Below, one piece after another: positions 36,029 through 45,154 of a stretch of 64,000 nucleotides of DNA. Location: positions 1 through 64,000 of the forward strand of contig JAISLU010000084.1 of the NCBI GenBank assembly GCA_031277095.1. Direction: 5' to 3'. The DNA is from Synergistaceae bacterium (GTDB taxonomy: Bacteria; Synergistota; Synergistia; Synergistales; Aminobacteriaceae). Each line of letters opens with the position of its first letter. Within the stretch, counting starts at the first letter, position 1. Position numbers and translations under genes: made by a program. Below the pieces are notes generated by a model. That model was not told the origin of the DNA. It saw only the letters and a list, made by a program, of their open reading frames with translations, and ran no database searches.

Positions 36029-36739
36029 TTACAGGCCAAGGTATGCCGCTTTCACATGTTCGTTGTTGCGCAGCTCCGTGCCGGAGCCCTCCAGCGCCAG
36101 CTCTCCGTTCTCTATCACGTAGCCGTAATCGACGATCTTCAAGGCTTGGTTGACGTTCTGTTCCACGAGAAGAATGCTGACGCCATCTCGGTTCAATTCT
36201 TTCACGGTCTGCATGAGAGTATCCACGACGATGGGCGCGAGCCCCAGAGAAAGTTCGTCGATCATCAGCAGTTTGGGATCGCTCATGAGGCCCCGGGCAA
36301 TGGTGAGCATCTGCTGTTCTCCCCCGCTGAACGTTCCGGCGATGCGATTGCGGTTTTCCCCCAGCACGGGAAAAAGCTGAAACACCCGATCGATATTCCT
36401 GGCGATGCGGGGAGCGTCCTGTTTGAAGCGGTAAGCGCCCATCTTCAGGTTCTCCAGCACCGTCATTTCATAAAAGAGCTTCTTCCCCTCCGGCACCATC
36501 GCGATACCTAAAGCGGCAACCGCTTTGGGCTGCCAGCCGGTGATGTCGAGCCCTTCGAACTCGATTTTCCCGGCCCAAGGTTTATCGAGGCCGGAAATCG
36601 CTCGCAGCAGGGTGCTTTTCCCCGCGCCGTTAGCGCCGACCACGGCCACTAGACGCCCTTCGTCGATGGTGATGTCGATGCCCTCCAGTACCCGGAGACC
36701 GTCCACCACAACACATAAATTCGTGATTTCAAGAAGCAT
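36029..36739 (-). CDS. livF: Branched-chain amino-acid-type ABC transporter ATPase LivF
   Basis: The second ATPase of a Liv-type importer. The 236-residue protein has Walker A GANGAGKST, the signature FSGGEQQML and Walker B LLMIDELSLGL; EGKKLFYEMTVLENLKMGAY is typical of LivF. The ATG 36739 lies within the last codons of livG (11-base overlap), indicating coupling. The substrate set is defined by the upstream binding proteins and need not be leucine-type amino acids. Confidence 0.93.
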   Translation of the reverse strand: MLLEITNLCVVVDGLRVLEGIDITIDEGRLVAVVGANGAGKSTLLRAISGLDKPWAGKIEFEGLDITGWQPKAVAALGIAMVPEGKKLFYEMTVLENLKMGAYRFKQDAPRIARNIDRVFQLFPVLGENRNRIAGTFSGGEQQMLTIARGLMSDPKLLMIDELSLGLAPIVVDTLMQTVKELNRDGVSILLVEQNVNQALKIVDYGYVIENGELALEGSGTELRNNEHVKAAYLGL

Positions 36740-37454
36740 CGTACTCTTCCCCCAAATACGCTTTGACCACCAGCGGGTTCTTCGAGAGTTCGTCCGGCTT
36801 GCACTCCGCGATGATTTTTCCGTAGTCCAGCACGTACACTCGTTCACAAATACTCATGATCACTTTGATGACGTGTTCGACAATGAGAAACGTGGGCTTC
36901 ATCTCCCGGCGAATCCTGAGAACCAGGTCCACCATCTCCGAAACCTCGGTGGAGTTCAGGCCGGCAAAGAGTTCGTCCAGCAGCAGAAGTTCGGGACGAG
37001 TGGCCAGAGCGGCCGTCAGTTCCACTCGTTTGCGATCGAACATTGTCAGTTTATCGATCAAAGTGCTTTCTTTTCCCTGAAGTCCCGTAAAGGCGACGAG
37101 TTTCTCCGCTTCCTGCCGGGCGGCGGCTCTGTGGGTCGTTCGGCAATACGCGCCGATCATCACGGACTCCAGTACGTCCAATTGGGGGAAAAGCTGCGCG
37201 TGCTGAAAAGTACAGGCAATCCCCGCTTTGTTGATTTTAAAGGTGGGCAGTCTCGTCAAATCCTTGTCCTTGAATCGGATGGAACCCGAGTCGGGCCTCA
37301 CGAACCCGTCGATGATCTGGAACAAAGTGGATTTGCCCGCGCCGTTGGGTCCTATCAAACCCACGATCTCGTGCTGGTTTACGTGGAGGCTCACGTCCGA
37401 GTTCGCCACTAGGCCGCCGTATCGTTTGGTGATGCCCTGGATTTCGAAAAACAT
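36729..37454 (-). CDS. livG: Branched-chain amino-acid-type ABC transporter ATPase LivG
   Basis: The first ATPase of the importer. Walker A is GPNGAGKST, followed by GLxRTFQ-like IACTFQHAQLFPQLDVLESV, and the C-terminal part has LLLDELFAGLNSTEVSEM. The signature helix reads LTMFDRKRVELTAAL, where the usual LSxGxQ is altered to MFDRKR; LivG proteins often vary here, but this is a strong deviation. The ATG at 37454 has GGAG eight bases upstream; an ATG six bases earlier overlaps the livM stop and is the alternative. Confidence 0.9.
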   Translation of the reverse strand: MFFEIQGITKRYGGLVANSDVSLHVNQHEIVGLIGPNGAGKSTLFQIIDGFVRPDSGSIRFKDKDLTRLPTFKINKAGIACTFQHAQLFPQLDVLESVMIGAYCRTTHRAAARQEAEKLVAFTGLQGKESTLIDKLTMFDRKRVELTAALATRPELLLLDELFAGLNSTEVSEMVDLVLRIRREMKPTFLIVEHVIKVIMSICERVYVLDYGKIIAECKPDELSKNPLVVKAYLGEEYDAS

Positions 37455-37456
37455 GG

Positions 37457-38539
37457 TCATTTCTCCTTGGAAAACTGGGAAGCGTGAAGGGTTGATCCCC
37501 CGCCGGCCCCCAGGTTCTCTGGGTTAGGCCCCACTGAGGCATTGACGTCTTTGCTGGGCGTCAGAGCCGCGATCGCCATGCCGAAAGACCGTTTGAGGTT
37601 GATGCTGACGATGCCCTTCGGCCTGAACAGCATGAAGACGATCAAAATGACGCCGTACAGCGTGGAGGCCAAGGGAGCGTACCTCGCCCCCAGAGTGCCG
37701 CGGATGAACTCCTCCAGTAAAATCAGGACCGAACCGAAAATGGGCCCCCAGGCGTAGCCCATGCCGCCGATGATGCTCACCATGATGATCTTTTCCGAAA
37801 TGATGGGAGAAAGGTAGTTCGGGTCCACCACCTGGATATAGTAGGTGATGAACGACCCCACCACCGACGCGATCATCGCGGCTATGACGGAGGAAATGGT
37901 TTTGTATCTCACTACGTCCACTCCCAGCGAGCGCGCCAAGTTGATGTTTTCGCGGATGGCGACGAACATGCTGCCCGTGCGCGAGCGCCGCAGATACGCG
38001 AAAAATATCGAGACGGCCACGGCCATGGCGATAGACAGATAGAAAAACGTCATGCGGCTCACGATGGGGCGGAAAATTTTCAGCCCGGTGATACTGTTGG
38101 TAACGGGAGTCCACTGCATGGCGATGGTGCGTATGACCTGAGCGAGGGCGATGGTGGAGATGGTGAAGAAGAACCCGGTCAGCCTGGAACTGATGGCGCC
38201 CAGAAGCAGACCGAAGAAAGCCGACAAAACAATCCCCGCGGCCAGTCCCACGAGGGGGTTCAATTTGAGCTTCACCATGGCGACCGCCAGAGCGTATCCG
38301 CCCAAACCGTAGAAAGTGGCGTGCCCCAGAGAAAACATTCCCGTGAGCCCCGACAAGATATTCCACGTCTGGGCCAGAACGATATAAGACGCCACCATAA
38401 TGACCAGATGCATCGGCAACAACGCGGCGCCGCCTTTATAAAAAAACGGGATGAGCAGCACTGGAACGATCAATATACATACAAGGAGATTTTTGGGAGT
38501 TATCCAGTCTCCTATCCATTCTGTTTTCGCACTTTGCAC
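37457..38539 (-). CDS. livM: Branched-chain amino-acid-type ABC transporter permease LivM
   Basis: The second permease. The 360-residue protein has eight to nine hydrophobic segments and the family stretch LTGMFSLGHATFYGLGGYALA near residue 65, and the cytoplasmic coupling loop RSRTGSMFVAIRENINLARSLGVDV. A 30-residue hydrophilic C-terminal tail (SVGPNPENLGAGGG) follows the last membrane segment. The GTG start has AGGAGG eight bases upstream. It follows livH by 12 nt. Confidence 0.93.
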   Translation of the reverse strand: MQSAKTEWIGDWITPKNLLVCILIVPVLLIPFFYKGGAALLPMHLVIMVASYIVLAQTWNILSGLTGMFSLGHATFYGLGGYALAVAMVKLKLNPLVGLAAGIVLSAFFGLLLGAISSRLTGFFFTISTIALAQVIRTIAMQWTPVTNSITGLKIFRPIVSRMTFFYLSIAMAVAVSIFFAYLRRSRTGSMFVAIRENINLARSLGVDVVRYKTISSVIAAMIASVVGSFITYYIQVVDPNYLSPIISEKIIMVSIIGGMGYAWGPIFGSVLILLEEFIRGTLGARYAPLASTLYGVILIVFMLFRPKGIVSINLKRSFGMAIAALTPSKDVNASVGPNPENLGAGGGSTLHASQFSKEK

Positions 38540-38551
38540 CTGCTTTGCCTC

Positions 38552-39436
38552 CTATACCGCTCGTGAAATGCTTTTTCGAGATACGAACACACCGTTCGGC
38601 AGGAAGGTGAGAATGACCACGAAAAGGATAAAAAGAATCGCGTCATGCCACGTCGCGGCAAATATATTCGCCATCGTCGAAATGAGGCCGACCAAAAGCC
38701 CCGCGTAAAATCCGCCTTTCAGATTTCCCATACCGGCGATCACGCACACCAGGAAGCCGATCAACTGGTAGTAGTGGCCGGCCGTCGGTTCCAGCACGAA
38801 CTGCAGCGAAATCATCACCGAAGCGATAGCTGTGATGAGAAAGCTGATGCCGAAGCCGACGTTGATTATTTTCTCCGGATCGACCCCCATCAAAGAGGCC
38901 GCCTCTTTTTGCTGCACGACGGCCCGGATCGTCATGCCGAGCCAAGTGCGTTTCAGAAAAAGGGCAAAACCGATCAACACCAGGGACGAAACGGCGAAGG
39001 TGAGAACGTTCAACTTACTGATGACCAAAATACCGCCCATGAATGGAAATTTCCAAGTCGGGGGAATGCCGGCCAGCAAACTTCGGGGCAAAGCGCCGAC
39101 GATGAAAAGGACGACACTTTCCAGTACCAGCGCGACGCCGGACGTGATGATGATCTGCACGTTGGGGTCCGAACTCCTGAGCAACGTCGCGCGCAGAAAA
39201 TAACCGACGAAAAAATAGATCACGATCAAAATCGGCACCGCCGCCGCCGCGTGCAGCCCAAAATGATGTATCCCCGCGTACATGACGTACATTCCAACCA
39301 TCACGAACGCCCCATAGGCAAAGTTCATCATTCGCAGCGCGCCGAATTGAAAAGAAAAGGCGGCCGACACCAAACCGAACAGGCTGCCGGTACACAAGCC
39401 GTTGATGATTATGGTCGCCCAGATCGCCATATTCAC
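38552..39436 (-). CDS. livH: Branched-chain amino-acid-type ABC transporter permease LivH
   Basis: The first permease of the importer, 294 residues with about eight membrane segments. Family features include NGLCTGSLFGLVSAAF near the start and the coupling loop RTWLGMTIRAVVQQKEAASLMGVD. The GTG start (39436) has a G-rich ribosome binding site. A 259-nt spacer with a REP-like hairpin separates it from the upstream binding protein gene. Confidence 0.93.
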   Translation of the reverse strand: MNMAIWATIIINGLCTGSLFGLVSAAFSFQFGALRMMNFAYGAFVMVGMYVMYAGIHHFGLHAAAAVPILIVIYFFVGYFLRATLLRSSDPNVQIIITSGVALVLESVVLFIVGALPRSLLAGIPPTWKFPFMGGILVISKLNVLTFAVSSLVLIGFALFLKRTWLGMTIRAVVQQKEAASLMGVDPEKIINVGFGISFLITAIASVMISLQFVLEPTAGHYYQLIGFLVCVIAGMGNLKGGFYAGLLVGLISTMANIFAATWHDAILFILFVVILTFLPNGVFVSRKSISRAV

Positions 39437-39583
39437 AGTCTATCCCCCCGATTTTTCCAGGTATGAATGCCGCTCATACCCGGCTCATACCTGAATGGAT
39501 ACTGGCAACCGCTCAAGCCTCTTACACCCAATTCTCATCTGACAGAAGTTTTCAGGAATTTTCCGGAATTTAATTCGGGGGTT

Positions 39584-39606
39584 TCAGGGGGGCTCTGCCC
39601 CCCTGA
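39584..39606. repeat. REP-like hairpin between the binding-protein gene and livH
   Basis: TCAGGGGGGC-TCT-GCCCCCCTGA is a perfect 10-bp stem with a 3-nt loop. The core GGGGGCxxTGCCCCC resembles the first hairpin in the element at the end of etfA. The spacer (39437-39695) otherwise holds AT-rich degenerate repeats. Confidence 0.88.
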
Positions 39607-39695
39607 GCTTGAACGTTTACGGACACTGTACGTTTTAAGGTGAAAAAATTTAAAGATGAATGAGTTTTAAGATGAATAAATTTTAAGGCGAAGAA

Positions 39696-40937
39696 TCAAA
39701 GTTTGGACGGATCCCAGGGGATAATGGGCTCTCCGACCTTGATCTCGTCCGTCCCCACCGTAACCAGCTCTCCTTTTTGCCACTGACCGACGGCCAGGGG
39801 GTCGCCGGCTCCCACGTTCCTGTGATACTCGTCGAATTTGACGCCCCAGTAATTGGGATACTGCCCCTTGGGAATATCGGCGCTCTCGATGGCCTCCCGT
39901 ATCTTGTCCGCGTCGTAGGCTCCGGCCTTCTCGATCATATCTAACATAAACAAGGTGGCGGAGTAGGTCTGAGTGGCGTGAGTGAGGGGGTACCAGCCGT
40001 ATTTGGCCTTGTAGCCCTCGGCAAACTCCTCGAGACCCGGGGCGTTGTCGCGTTTGATGAAGGGATGGGTGTAGGACAAAACCAGGCAGCCGTCAACCAC
40101 TTCCGCGCCCTGAGCGCCGAAGTCGGGCTGGTCGTAGATCAATCCCATGGCGAAAAGCATGGGGGCTTCGTAACCCATCTCCACCATCTTCTTGCGGAAG
40201 GGAACTCCGTCCACGGAGCCCTGGCAGGGGATGAGGACGTCGATTTTGTTGCTTTGCAGGTTCGCGACGAGAGCGGTGAAGTCTTTACGATCCAGCGGGT
40301 ACCCCTCTTCGAAAACGGGGGTGATGCCGGCCGCTTTCAGACCGTCCCGAGCCGCGATGGCCACGTACTCGTAGTTGGCGTTCCAGATCAGGGCGACCCT
40401 CAGGTTCTCTTTTTTGATGCCGAGATATTTTTCGGCGTACTGAGGCATGTACTCCCCCATGCGGGTGCCGAACACGGCCACTCTCGGTGTCCAGTGGAAG
40501 TAGTTTTTGATCTTGTTGTCGGTGAACTCGTTTGCCCAGCCGGCGGCGGACATCATTACGGCGCCGTACTCATCCACCACGCCCTGCACCGCGAAATCCG
40601 CAAAGGAGCCGTAGGAGCCCATGAAAACCCGGTACCCTTTAGCGTACAAACGCTCGAACTCCGAGATAGCCTGGCTGGCGTCGGTGGCGTCGGCGGCCTC
40701 GAACTCGATTTTCTTGCCCAGAACTGTGCCCCGTTTCTCCACGGCCAGGGCGATGGCGTTTTTCACCTCGTTGCCGCCAAAAGCGTAAGCGCCGGTAAGA
40801 GGCCCTATTACTCCGATACGAATCACGTCGTCAGCCGCATGGGCAGCTTCGACGAAAACGAAAGGGACCACGGACAGCAACAGCGCCAAAGCAGAAATTA
40901 CACACCACCGCGAACGCAAAAATCCTCTTTTCATCAT
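39696..40937 (-). CDS. LivJ-type substrate-binding protein, tandem copy 1
   Basis: A 413-residue periplasmic binding protein with a signal peptide ending ...VEAAHA before ADDVIRIGVIG. It is nearly identical along most of its length to the protein encoded just upstream (41101-42345), so the pair arose by tandem duplication. Pocket-region differences are visible: GPLTGAYAFGG versus GSITGVYAFGG, MGSYGSFADF versus MGTYAPFADF, and NANYEYVA versus NTNVEYVA. It is the binding protein nearest to livHMGF. The ligand is unknown; family members bind branched-chain amino acids, amides, urea or carboxylates. Confidence 0.92.
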   Translation of the reverse strand: MMKRGFLRSRWCVISALALLLSVVPFVFVEAAHAADDVIRIGVIGPLTGAYAFGGNEVKNAIALAVEKRGTVLGKKIEFEAADATDASQAISEFERLYAKGYRVFMGSYGSFADFAVQGVVDEYGAVMMSAAGWANEFTDNKIKNYFHWTPRVAVFGTRMGEYMPQYAEKYLGIKKENLRVALIWNANYEYVAIAARDGLKAAGITPVFEEGYPLDRKDFTALVANLQSNKIDVLIPCQGSVDGVPFRKKMVEMGYEAPMLFAMGLIYDQPDFGAQGAEVVDGCLVLSYTHPFIKRDNAPGLEEFAEGYKAKYGWYPLTHATQTYSATLFMLDMIEKAGAYDADKIREAIESADIPKGQYPNYWGVKFDEYHRNVGAGDPLAVGQWQKGELVTVGTDEIKVGEPIIPWDPSKL

Positions 40938-41100
40938 GACCTTCCTCTCTTAATGTCTTTTATACCTTCTGAATTTCCGACTGAATTTCCGAAATCCCGA
41001 AATCTGCTGGATTTTTTGCAGATTTTTCAGGCTTGCTCAACGCGCGAGTTGGTTCGAGACGGTATCGAAGGGCATTCCCCCTCACCAGCCCTGTGGGGAC

Positions 41101-42345
41101 TCAAATCTTGGACGGGTCCCAGGGGATGATGGGCTCTCCGACTTTGATTTCGTCCGTGCCCACGGGCACCAGCGTTCCTTTCTGCCACTGACCGACGACC
41201 AGCGGATCGCCGGCTCCGATGTTTCGGTGGTAATCGTCGAATTTGACGGCCCAATAATTGGGGTATTGTCCCTTGGGGATGTCGGCGCTCTCGATGGCCT
41301 CGCGTATTTTGTCCACGTCGTAAGCTCCGGCCTTCTCGATCATGTCGAACATAAACAGGGTGGCGGAGTAGGTTTGAGTGGCGTGAGTGAGGGGATACCA
41401 GCCGTATTTGGCCTTGTAGGATTCGGCAAAATCGTCGAGGCCGCGGGCTTTCTCACGGCTGATAAAAGGATGGGTGTAGGACAAAACGAGACATCCGTCC
41501 ACCACCTCCGCTCCCAAGGCGCCGAAGTCGGGTTGGTCGTAGATCAAACCCATAGCGAAAAGCATGGGAGGGGTGTACCCCATTTCCACCATTTTTTTGC
41601 GGAAGGGAACTCCGTCGGCGGAGCCCTGACAGGGTACGAGAACGTCGATTTTACTGTTCTGGAGGTTCGCGACAAGGGCGGTGAAGTCCTTGCGGTCCGC
41701 CGGGTACCCCTCCTCGAAGACGGGAGTGATGCCGGCCGCCTTCAGGCCGTCCCGGGCCGCGATGGCCACGTACTCCACGTTCGTGTTCCAGATCAGGGCG
41801 ACCCTGAGGTTCTCTTTTTTGATACCGAGATATTTTTCGGCGTACTGAGGCATGTACTCTCCCATGCGGGTGCCGAACACGGCCACCCTAGGGGTCCAGT
41901 GGAAGTAGTTTTTGATTTTGTTGACGGTGAGTTCGTTCGCCCAGGCCGCGGCGGACATCATAATGGCGCCGTATTCGTCCACCATGCCCTGCAGCGCGAA
42001 ATCCGCAAAGGGAGCGTAGGTCCCCATGAAAACACGAAACCCTTTGGAGTACAAACGTTCGAACTCCGAGATGACCTGGCTGGCGTCGTTGGCGTCGGCG
42101 GCTTCGAATACGATTTTCTTGCCCAAAACCGTGCCTCTTTTCTCCACGGCCAGCTCGATGGCGTTCTTCACTTCGTTGCCGCCAAAAGCGTAAACGCCGG
42201 TAATGGACCCTATGACGCCGATACGAATCACGTCGTCGTCAGCACTCGCAGTTTTCGCGGCAAGGAATGGAACGCAAGAGAACACCATCAGGATGAAAAG
42301 AACACACAGCCGTGAACGTAAAAAACCTTTTTTCACCATCATCAT
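41101..42345 (-). CDS. LivJ-type substrate-binding protein, tandem copy 2
   Basis: A 414-residue paralogue of the downstream gene, with its own signal peptide (VKKGFLRSRLCVLFILMVFSCVPF...) that is more diverged than the mature part. The mature chain keeps long identical blocks such as HWTPRVAVFGTRMGEYMPQY. Differences gather in loops expected to touch the ligand. The 163-nt spacer to copy 1 contains a duplicated CTGAATTTCCGA unit and an inverted repeat AATCTGC/GCAGATT. Two receptors sharing one permease would widen or tune substrate range. Confidence 0.92.
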   Translation of the reverse strand: MMMVKKGFLRSRLCVLFILMVFSCVPFLAAKTASADDDVIRIGVIGSITGVYAFGGNEVKNAIELAVEKRGTVLGKKIVFEAADANDASQVISEFERLYSKGFRVFMGTYAPFADFALQGMVDEYGAIMMSAAAWANELTVNKIKNYFHWTPRVAVFGTRMGEYMPQYAEKYLGIKKENLRVALIWNTNVEYVAIAARDGLKAAGITPVFEEGYPADRKDFTALVANLQNSKIDVLVPCQGSADGVPFRKKMVEMGYTPPMLFAMGLIYDQPDFGALGAEVVDGCLVLSYTHPFISREKARGLDDFAESYKAKYGWYPLTHATQTYSATLFMFDMIEKAGAYDVDKIREAIESADIPKGQYPNYWAVKFDDYHRNIGAGDPLVVGQWQKGTLVPVGTDEIKVGEPIIPWDPSKI

Positions 42346-42437
42346 CCTTACCTCACTTTCTCCGTACTTTCTCCATGACCTCCCGAAATTTCCTTATCAG
42401 CGCACGCCCCGCAAGTTCGAGACGAAAGTGGACCCGT

Positions 42438-43370
42438 TCAGGACAAAGTTTTCACGTGATCTTCGATTCCCTGCAAGAGAGAGAAAATCGGGGTGTAACC
42501 CAGATGTTCCCGGGCGCCTCGGGTGTCGAACAGCCCCATGGTAGCGGGCCTCGCGTCATCGTCCACCAGAGTGATATTGGCCTTCGGAAGTACAAGGCGG
42601 ATGGTGTCGCAGTACTCGGCAGCCGTCACGCTGTGGCCGGTGCAGTTGTAGGTCCCCGAGGGAGGATTTTTCGCGAGGACGGCGCATACGGCGGCCTCGC
42701 TGGCGTCTTTGGCGTAGGTGATACTGACCTTTTTGTCGCCGAGGCGGCTTTGCTTCATCGGCTCACCTTTCATGGAGCCCTCGATCAAATCGTTCCAGCC
42801 GCTGGTTTTGGATCCTGCTTTTTTGCCCGGTCCGTAGATCAGCGCCAGCCGAACGCCCACGACGTTCAAACCGTAGACCTTGCCGTACTCCTTGCCCATC
42901 ATCTCGTCAAAGGCCTTGGTGACGCCATAGATATTGATGGGTCTTGAGGGCAGGTCGTCCGGCAGCTCTTTCACACCCAGAGATTCATAATATTCGTAAG
43001 ACCCCACCGTGGCGGAGGTGCTGGCAAACACGACCCGCTCCAGCCCAAATATCCTCGCAGCCTCGTAACAATTGACGGTTCCCTCGCAGTTGAGCCGGAA
43101 AGCTAGGTGGGGGTTGCGCTGGCTGTCCAGGTTACGCAGTGCCGCCAAGTGCATGATCCTGTCCACTTTGTGCTTTTCGATCGCCTCGAAAAGAGAAAGT
43201 GGGTTCAGCAGGTCGCCGCGAAAATGCTCCGTTCCCTTCAGCAGCTCCGTCGATTCCGGAGGTGGTCCGGACAATGTGTCGAACGTCACCACTTGATGTC
43301 CCAGAGACACCAGTCGATTCGCCGCGTACGTCCCGATAAAACCCAAGCCGCCCGTAATCAAAACTTTCAA
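42438..43370 (-). CDS. NAD-dependent epimerase/dehydratase (extended SDR)
   Basis: A 310-residue extended short-chain dehydrogenase. The NAD-binding motif GGLGFIG opens the protein, and the active-site Tyr and Lys are in INIYGVTKAFDEM, with the catalytic Ser/Thr in FASTSATVGS. Similar proteins act on nucleotide sugars, but catabolic relatives oxidise or epimerise free sugars or sugar acids. I chose the TTG at 43370 because GGGAGG lies nine bases upstream and it starts right at LKVLITGG; an ATG at 43406 adds 12 residues. It lies just upstream of the binding-protein pair, in the same direction. Confidence 0.82.
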   Translation of the reverse strand: MKVLITGGLGFIGTYAANRLVSLGHQVVTFDTLSGPPPESTELLKGTEHFRGDLLNPLSLFEAIEKHKVDRIMHLAALRNLDSQRNPHLAFRLNCEGTVNCYEAARIFGLERVVFASTSATVGSYEYYESLGVKELPDDLPSRPINIYGVTKAFDEMMGKEYGKVYGLNVVGVRLALIYGPGKKAGSKTSGWNDLIEGSMKGEPMKQSRLGDKKVSITYAKDASEAAVCAVLAKNPPSGTYNCTGHSVTAAEYCDTIRLVLPKANITLVDDDARPATMGLFDTRGAREHLGYTPIFSLLQGIEDHVKTLS

Positions 43371-43526
43371 CTTATTGACCTCCCGGCATGTGAATTTGTT
43401 TTGCATATTCGTTTATGAATTTGTTTTATTTATTTCGTGTATTGGTTTTATATTGATCAGGGAAAACGACGTCGAATCTAAACCGATCTTGCCCACCTCA
43501 GCCCGCAGACGAACAAGACCGGCATT

Positions 43527-43580
43527 TTCACTTTCTATTTCAATTTCTATTTCAACTTCTTTTCCAAATTTCTATTTCAG
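43527..43580. repeat. Degenerate 12-nt repeat between the epimerase and FAD-oxidase genes
   Basis: TTTCTATTTCAA-type units occur about four times in the 296-nt spacer 43371-43666. The rest of the spacer is AT-rich, and I see no gene in it. Confidence 0.75.
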
Positions 43581-43666
43581 GGAGCCTTTGGTCCCCATAC
43601 CGGCAGTTCGGAAATGGAAACGTATATATCTCCTCCGCCTCTTTCGTTCTTACTCTTGCATACACG

Positions 43667-45154
43667 CTATTCCAGGATGTCCATGCGTATCCCCGTCTGG
43701 AGACCGCTGTCCCCCCGAGATTTGATCAAAGCCCCTGGGTTCATGATATAGCGCGGGTCTATCGTGTCTTTCAAGGCGACCATCAGCGGATACGACGTTC
43801 CATGCTCCTGTTTTGCGAACTGCACCCGGCGCTTACCCATACCGTGATGATGTACGCAGCCGCCGGTGGGATACTTCAGCACCTCGCGGCAGATGGCGTA
43901 CACCAGTTCACTGTGTTCGTCGTTGGCGGTTTCGGGACTGGTCAACTTCAGCCGGTAAACGAAGTAGATGTTGGTGCCGTTGATGTAGCTGTGGGACACG
44001 TGGCCACCCAGCATGACCAGGTTGGGGAATTTCGGGGTTACGTTCTTCATCACGTCGTCGTATATCTTGACGATGTCGGTCCAGCTGGCCGATATTTCGG
44101 TGGTGGCGTACATGGTCTTGGTTTCGCGGTACTCCTGGGCCGTTTTGGGGTTGCCGTAGCGCTTGCAGAGGTCGTTGCGGTGTACCATCCAGTGCTCCAC
44201 CGCTTCCTTGCCGATAAACTCGCCGCCTGCTTTGACGGAGATTTCGTGGATCTTTTCGCCGGTGATCTGCGCGATTTCCCGCGGCCCCTCGCACACGAAG
44301 AACATATACGCCTCGTCGTCCTTCATTTTGACACTGCCGAAGTTGTAGTCCATGTCGGCCTTGTCGTAAAGGCGAACCACCGATGGCTTGTAGCCCTTGA
44401 TCATGATCTCGTGGAGGGCTTTGAAACCGTCGTGCATGTTTTTCATTTTGTAGCCCCCCATCCACATGTCGTCGGGGTAGAAGGGGAACAGCTTGAGGGT
44501 GACCTCCGTAATGAAGCCGAACGCTCCCTCGCCTCCGATGAACAGATGACGGAGGTCGGGGCCGGAAGAACGGCGCGGAACGCTGCGGATGCGGACCACC
44601 TCGCCGTTGGGCATGACGGCTTCCAGGCCGCACACCATGTCTTCGATACCGCCGTAGTAGGTGGAAAACTGACCGATGCTGCGGGTGGCGACCAACCCGC
44701 CGATGTCCGCCATAGGCAAACTCTGGGGACCATGTCCGGTGGTCAGTCCCTTCTCTCGCACCAAATTTTCCAAACGCTCCATGGGGACGCCGCACTCGCA
44801 GGTGACCATCATGTTGTCCGGGTCGACGCCGATGATCTTGTTCATCATGGAGGCGTCCAGAATGACGGTGCTTTCGTTGCGAACCTCCAGCAGTCCCTCG
44901 GCGGAGGAGTTGCCCGTTCTCGGGATCACGTAGACGTCGTTGTCGTTGCAGTATTTCATGACTTTGGAGAGCTCTTCCTTGGACGCGGCGTTCAGAATGC
45001 AGATAGGCAACGGATTTGAGTACACACCGTAGGCTTTGGCATAACTCCGGTTATAACCCTCGCCGAATTTCAAAGACTCCTCATCCGTCAAAACCCGGTC
45101 CTTGCCGAGCAGGGTGCGAAAATCCTCCAGCGCTTGCTGCTTTGTTACCAACAT
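43667..45154 (-). CDS. FAD-binding oxidoreductase, alkyl-DHAP-synthase/VAO-like
   Basis: A 495-residue flavoprotein of the vanillyl-alcohol-oxidase superfamily. The PP-loop is VIPRTGNSSAEG, then GHGPQSLPMADIGGLVATRSIG, and the C-terminal region has PTGGCVHHHGMGKRR, like the His-rich active-site motif of alkylglycerone-phosphate synthase. Bacterial relatives include dehydrogenases for aromatic alcohols and hydroxyacids. In this setting an oxidase of an imported hydroxy compound is at least as likely as ether-lipid synthesis. It lies downstream of a 358-nt spacer with a possible Crp/Fnr-type site. Confidence 0.83.
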   Translation of the reverse strand: MLVTKQQALEDFRTLLGKDRVLTDEESLKFGEGYNRSYAKAYGVYSNPLPICILNAASKEELSKVMKYCNDNDVYVIPRTGNSSAEGLLEVRNESTVILDASMMNKIIGVDPDNMMVTCECGVPMERLENLVREKGLTTGHGPQSLPMADIGGLVATRSIGQFSTYYGGIEDMVCGLEAVMPNGEVVRIRSVPRRSSGPDLRHLFIGGEGAFGFITEVTLKLFPFYPDDMWMGGYKMKNMHDGFKALHEIMIKGYKPSVVRLYDKADMDYNFGSVKMKDDEAYMFFVCEGPREIAQITGEKIHEISVKAGGEFIGKEAVEHWMVHRNDLCKRYGNPKTAQEYRETKTMYATTEISASWTDIVKIYDDVMKNVTPKFPNLVMLGGHVSHSYINGTNIYFVYRLKLTSPETANDEHSELVYAICREVLKYPTGGCVHHHGMGKRRVQFAKQEHGTSYPLMVALKDTIDPRYIMNPGALIKSRGDSGLQTGIRMDILE

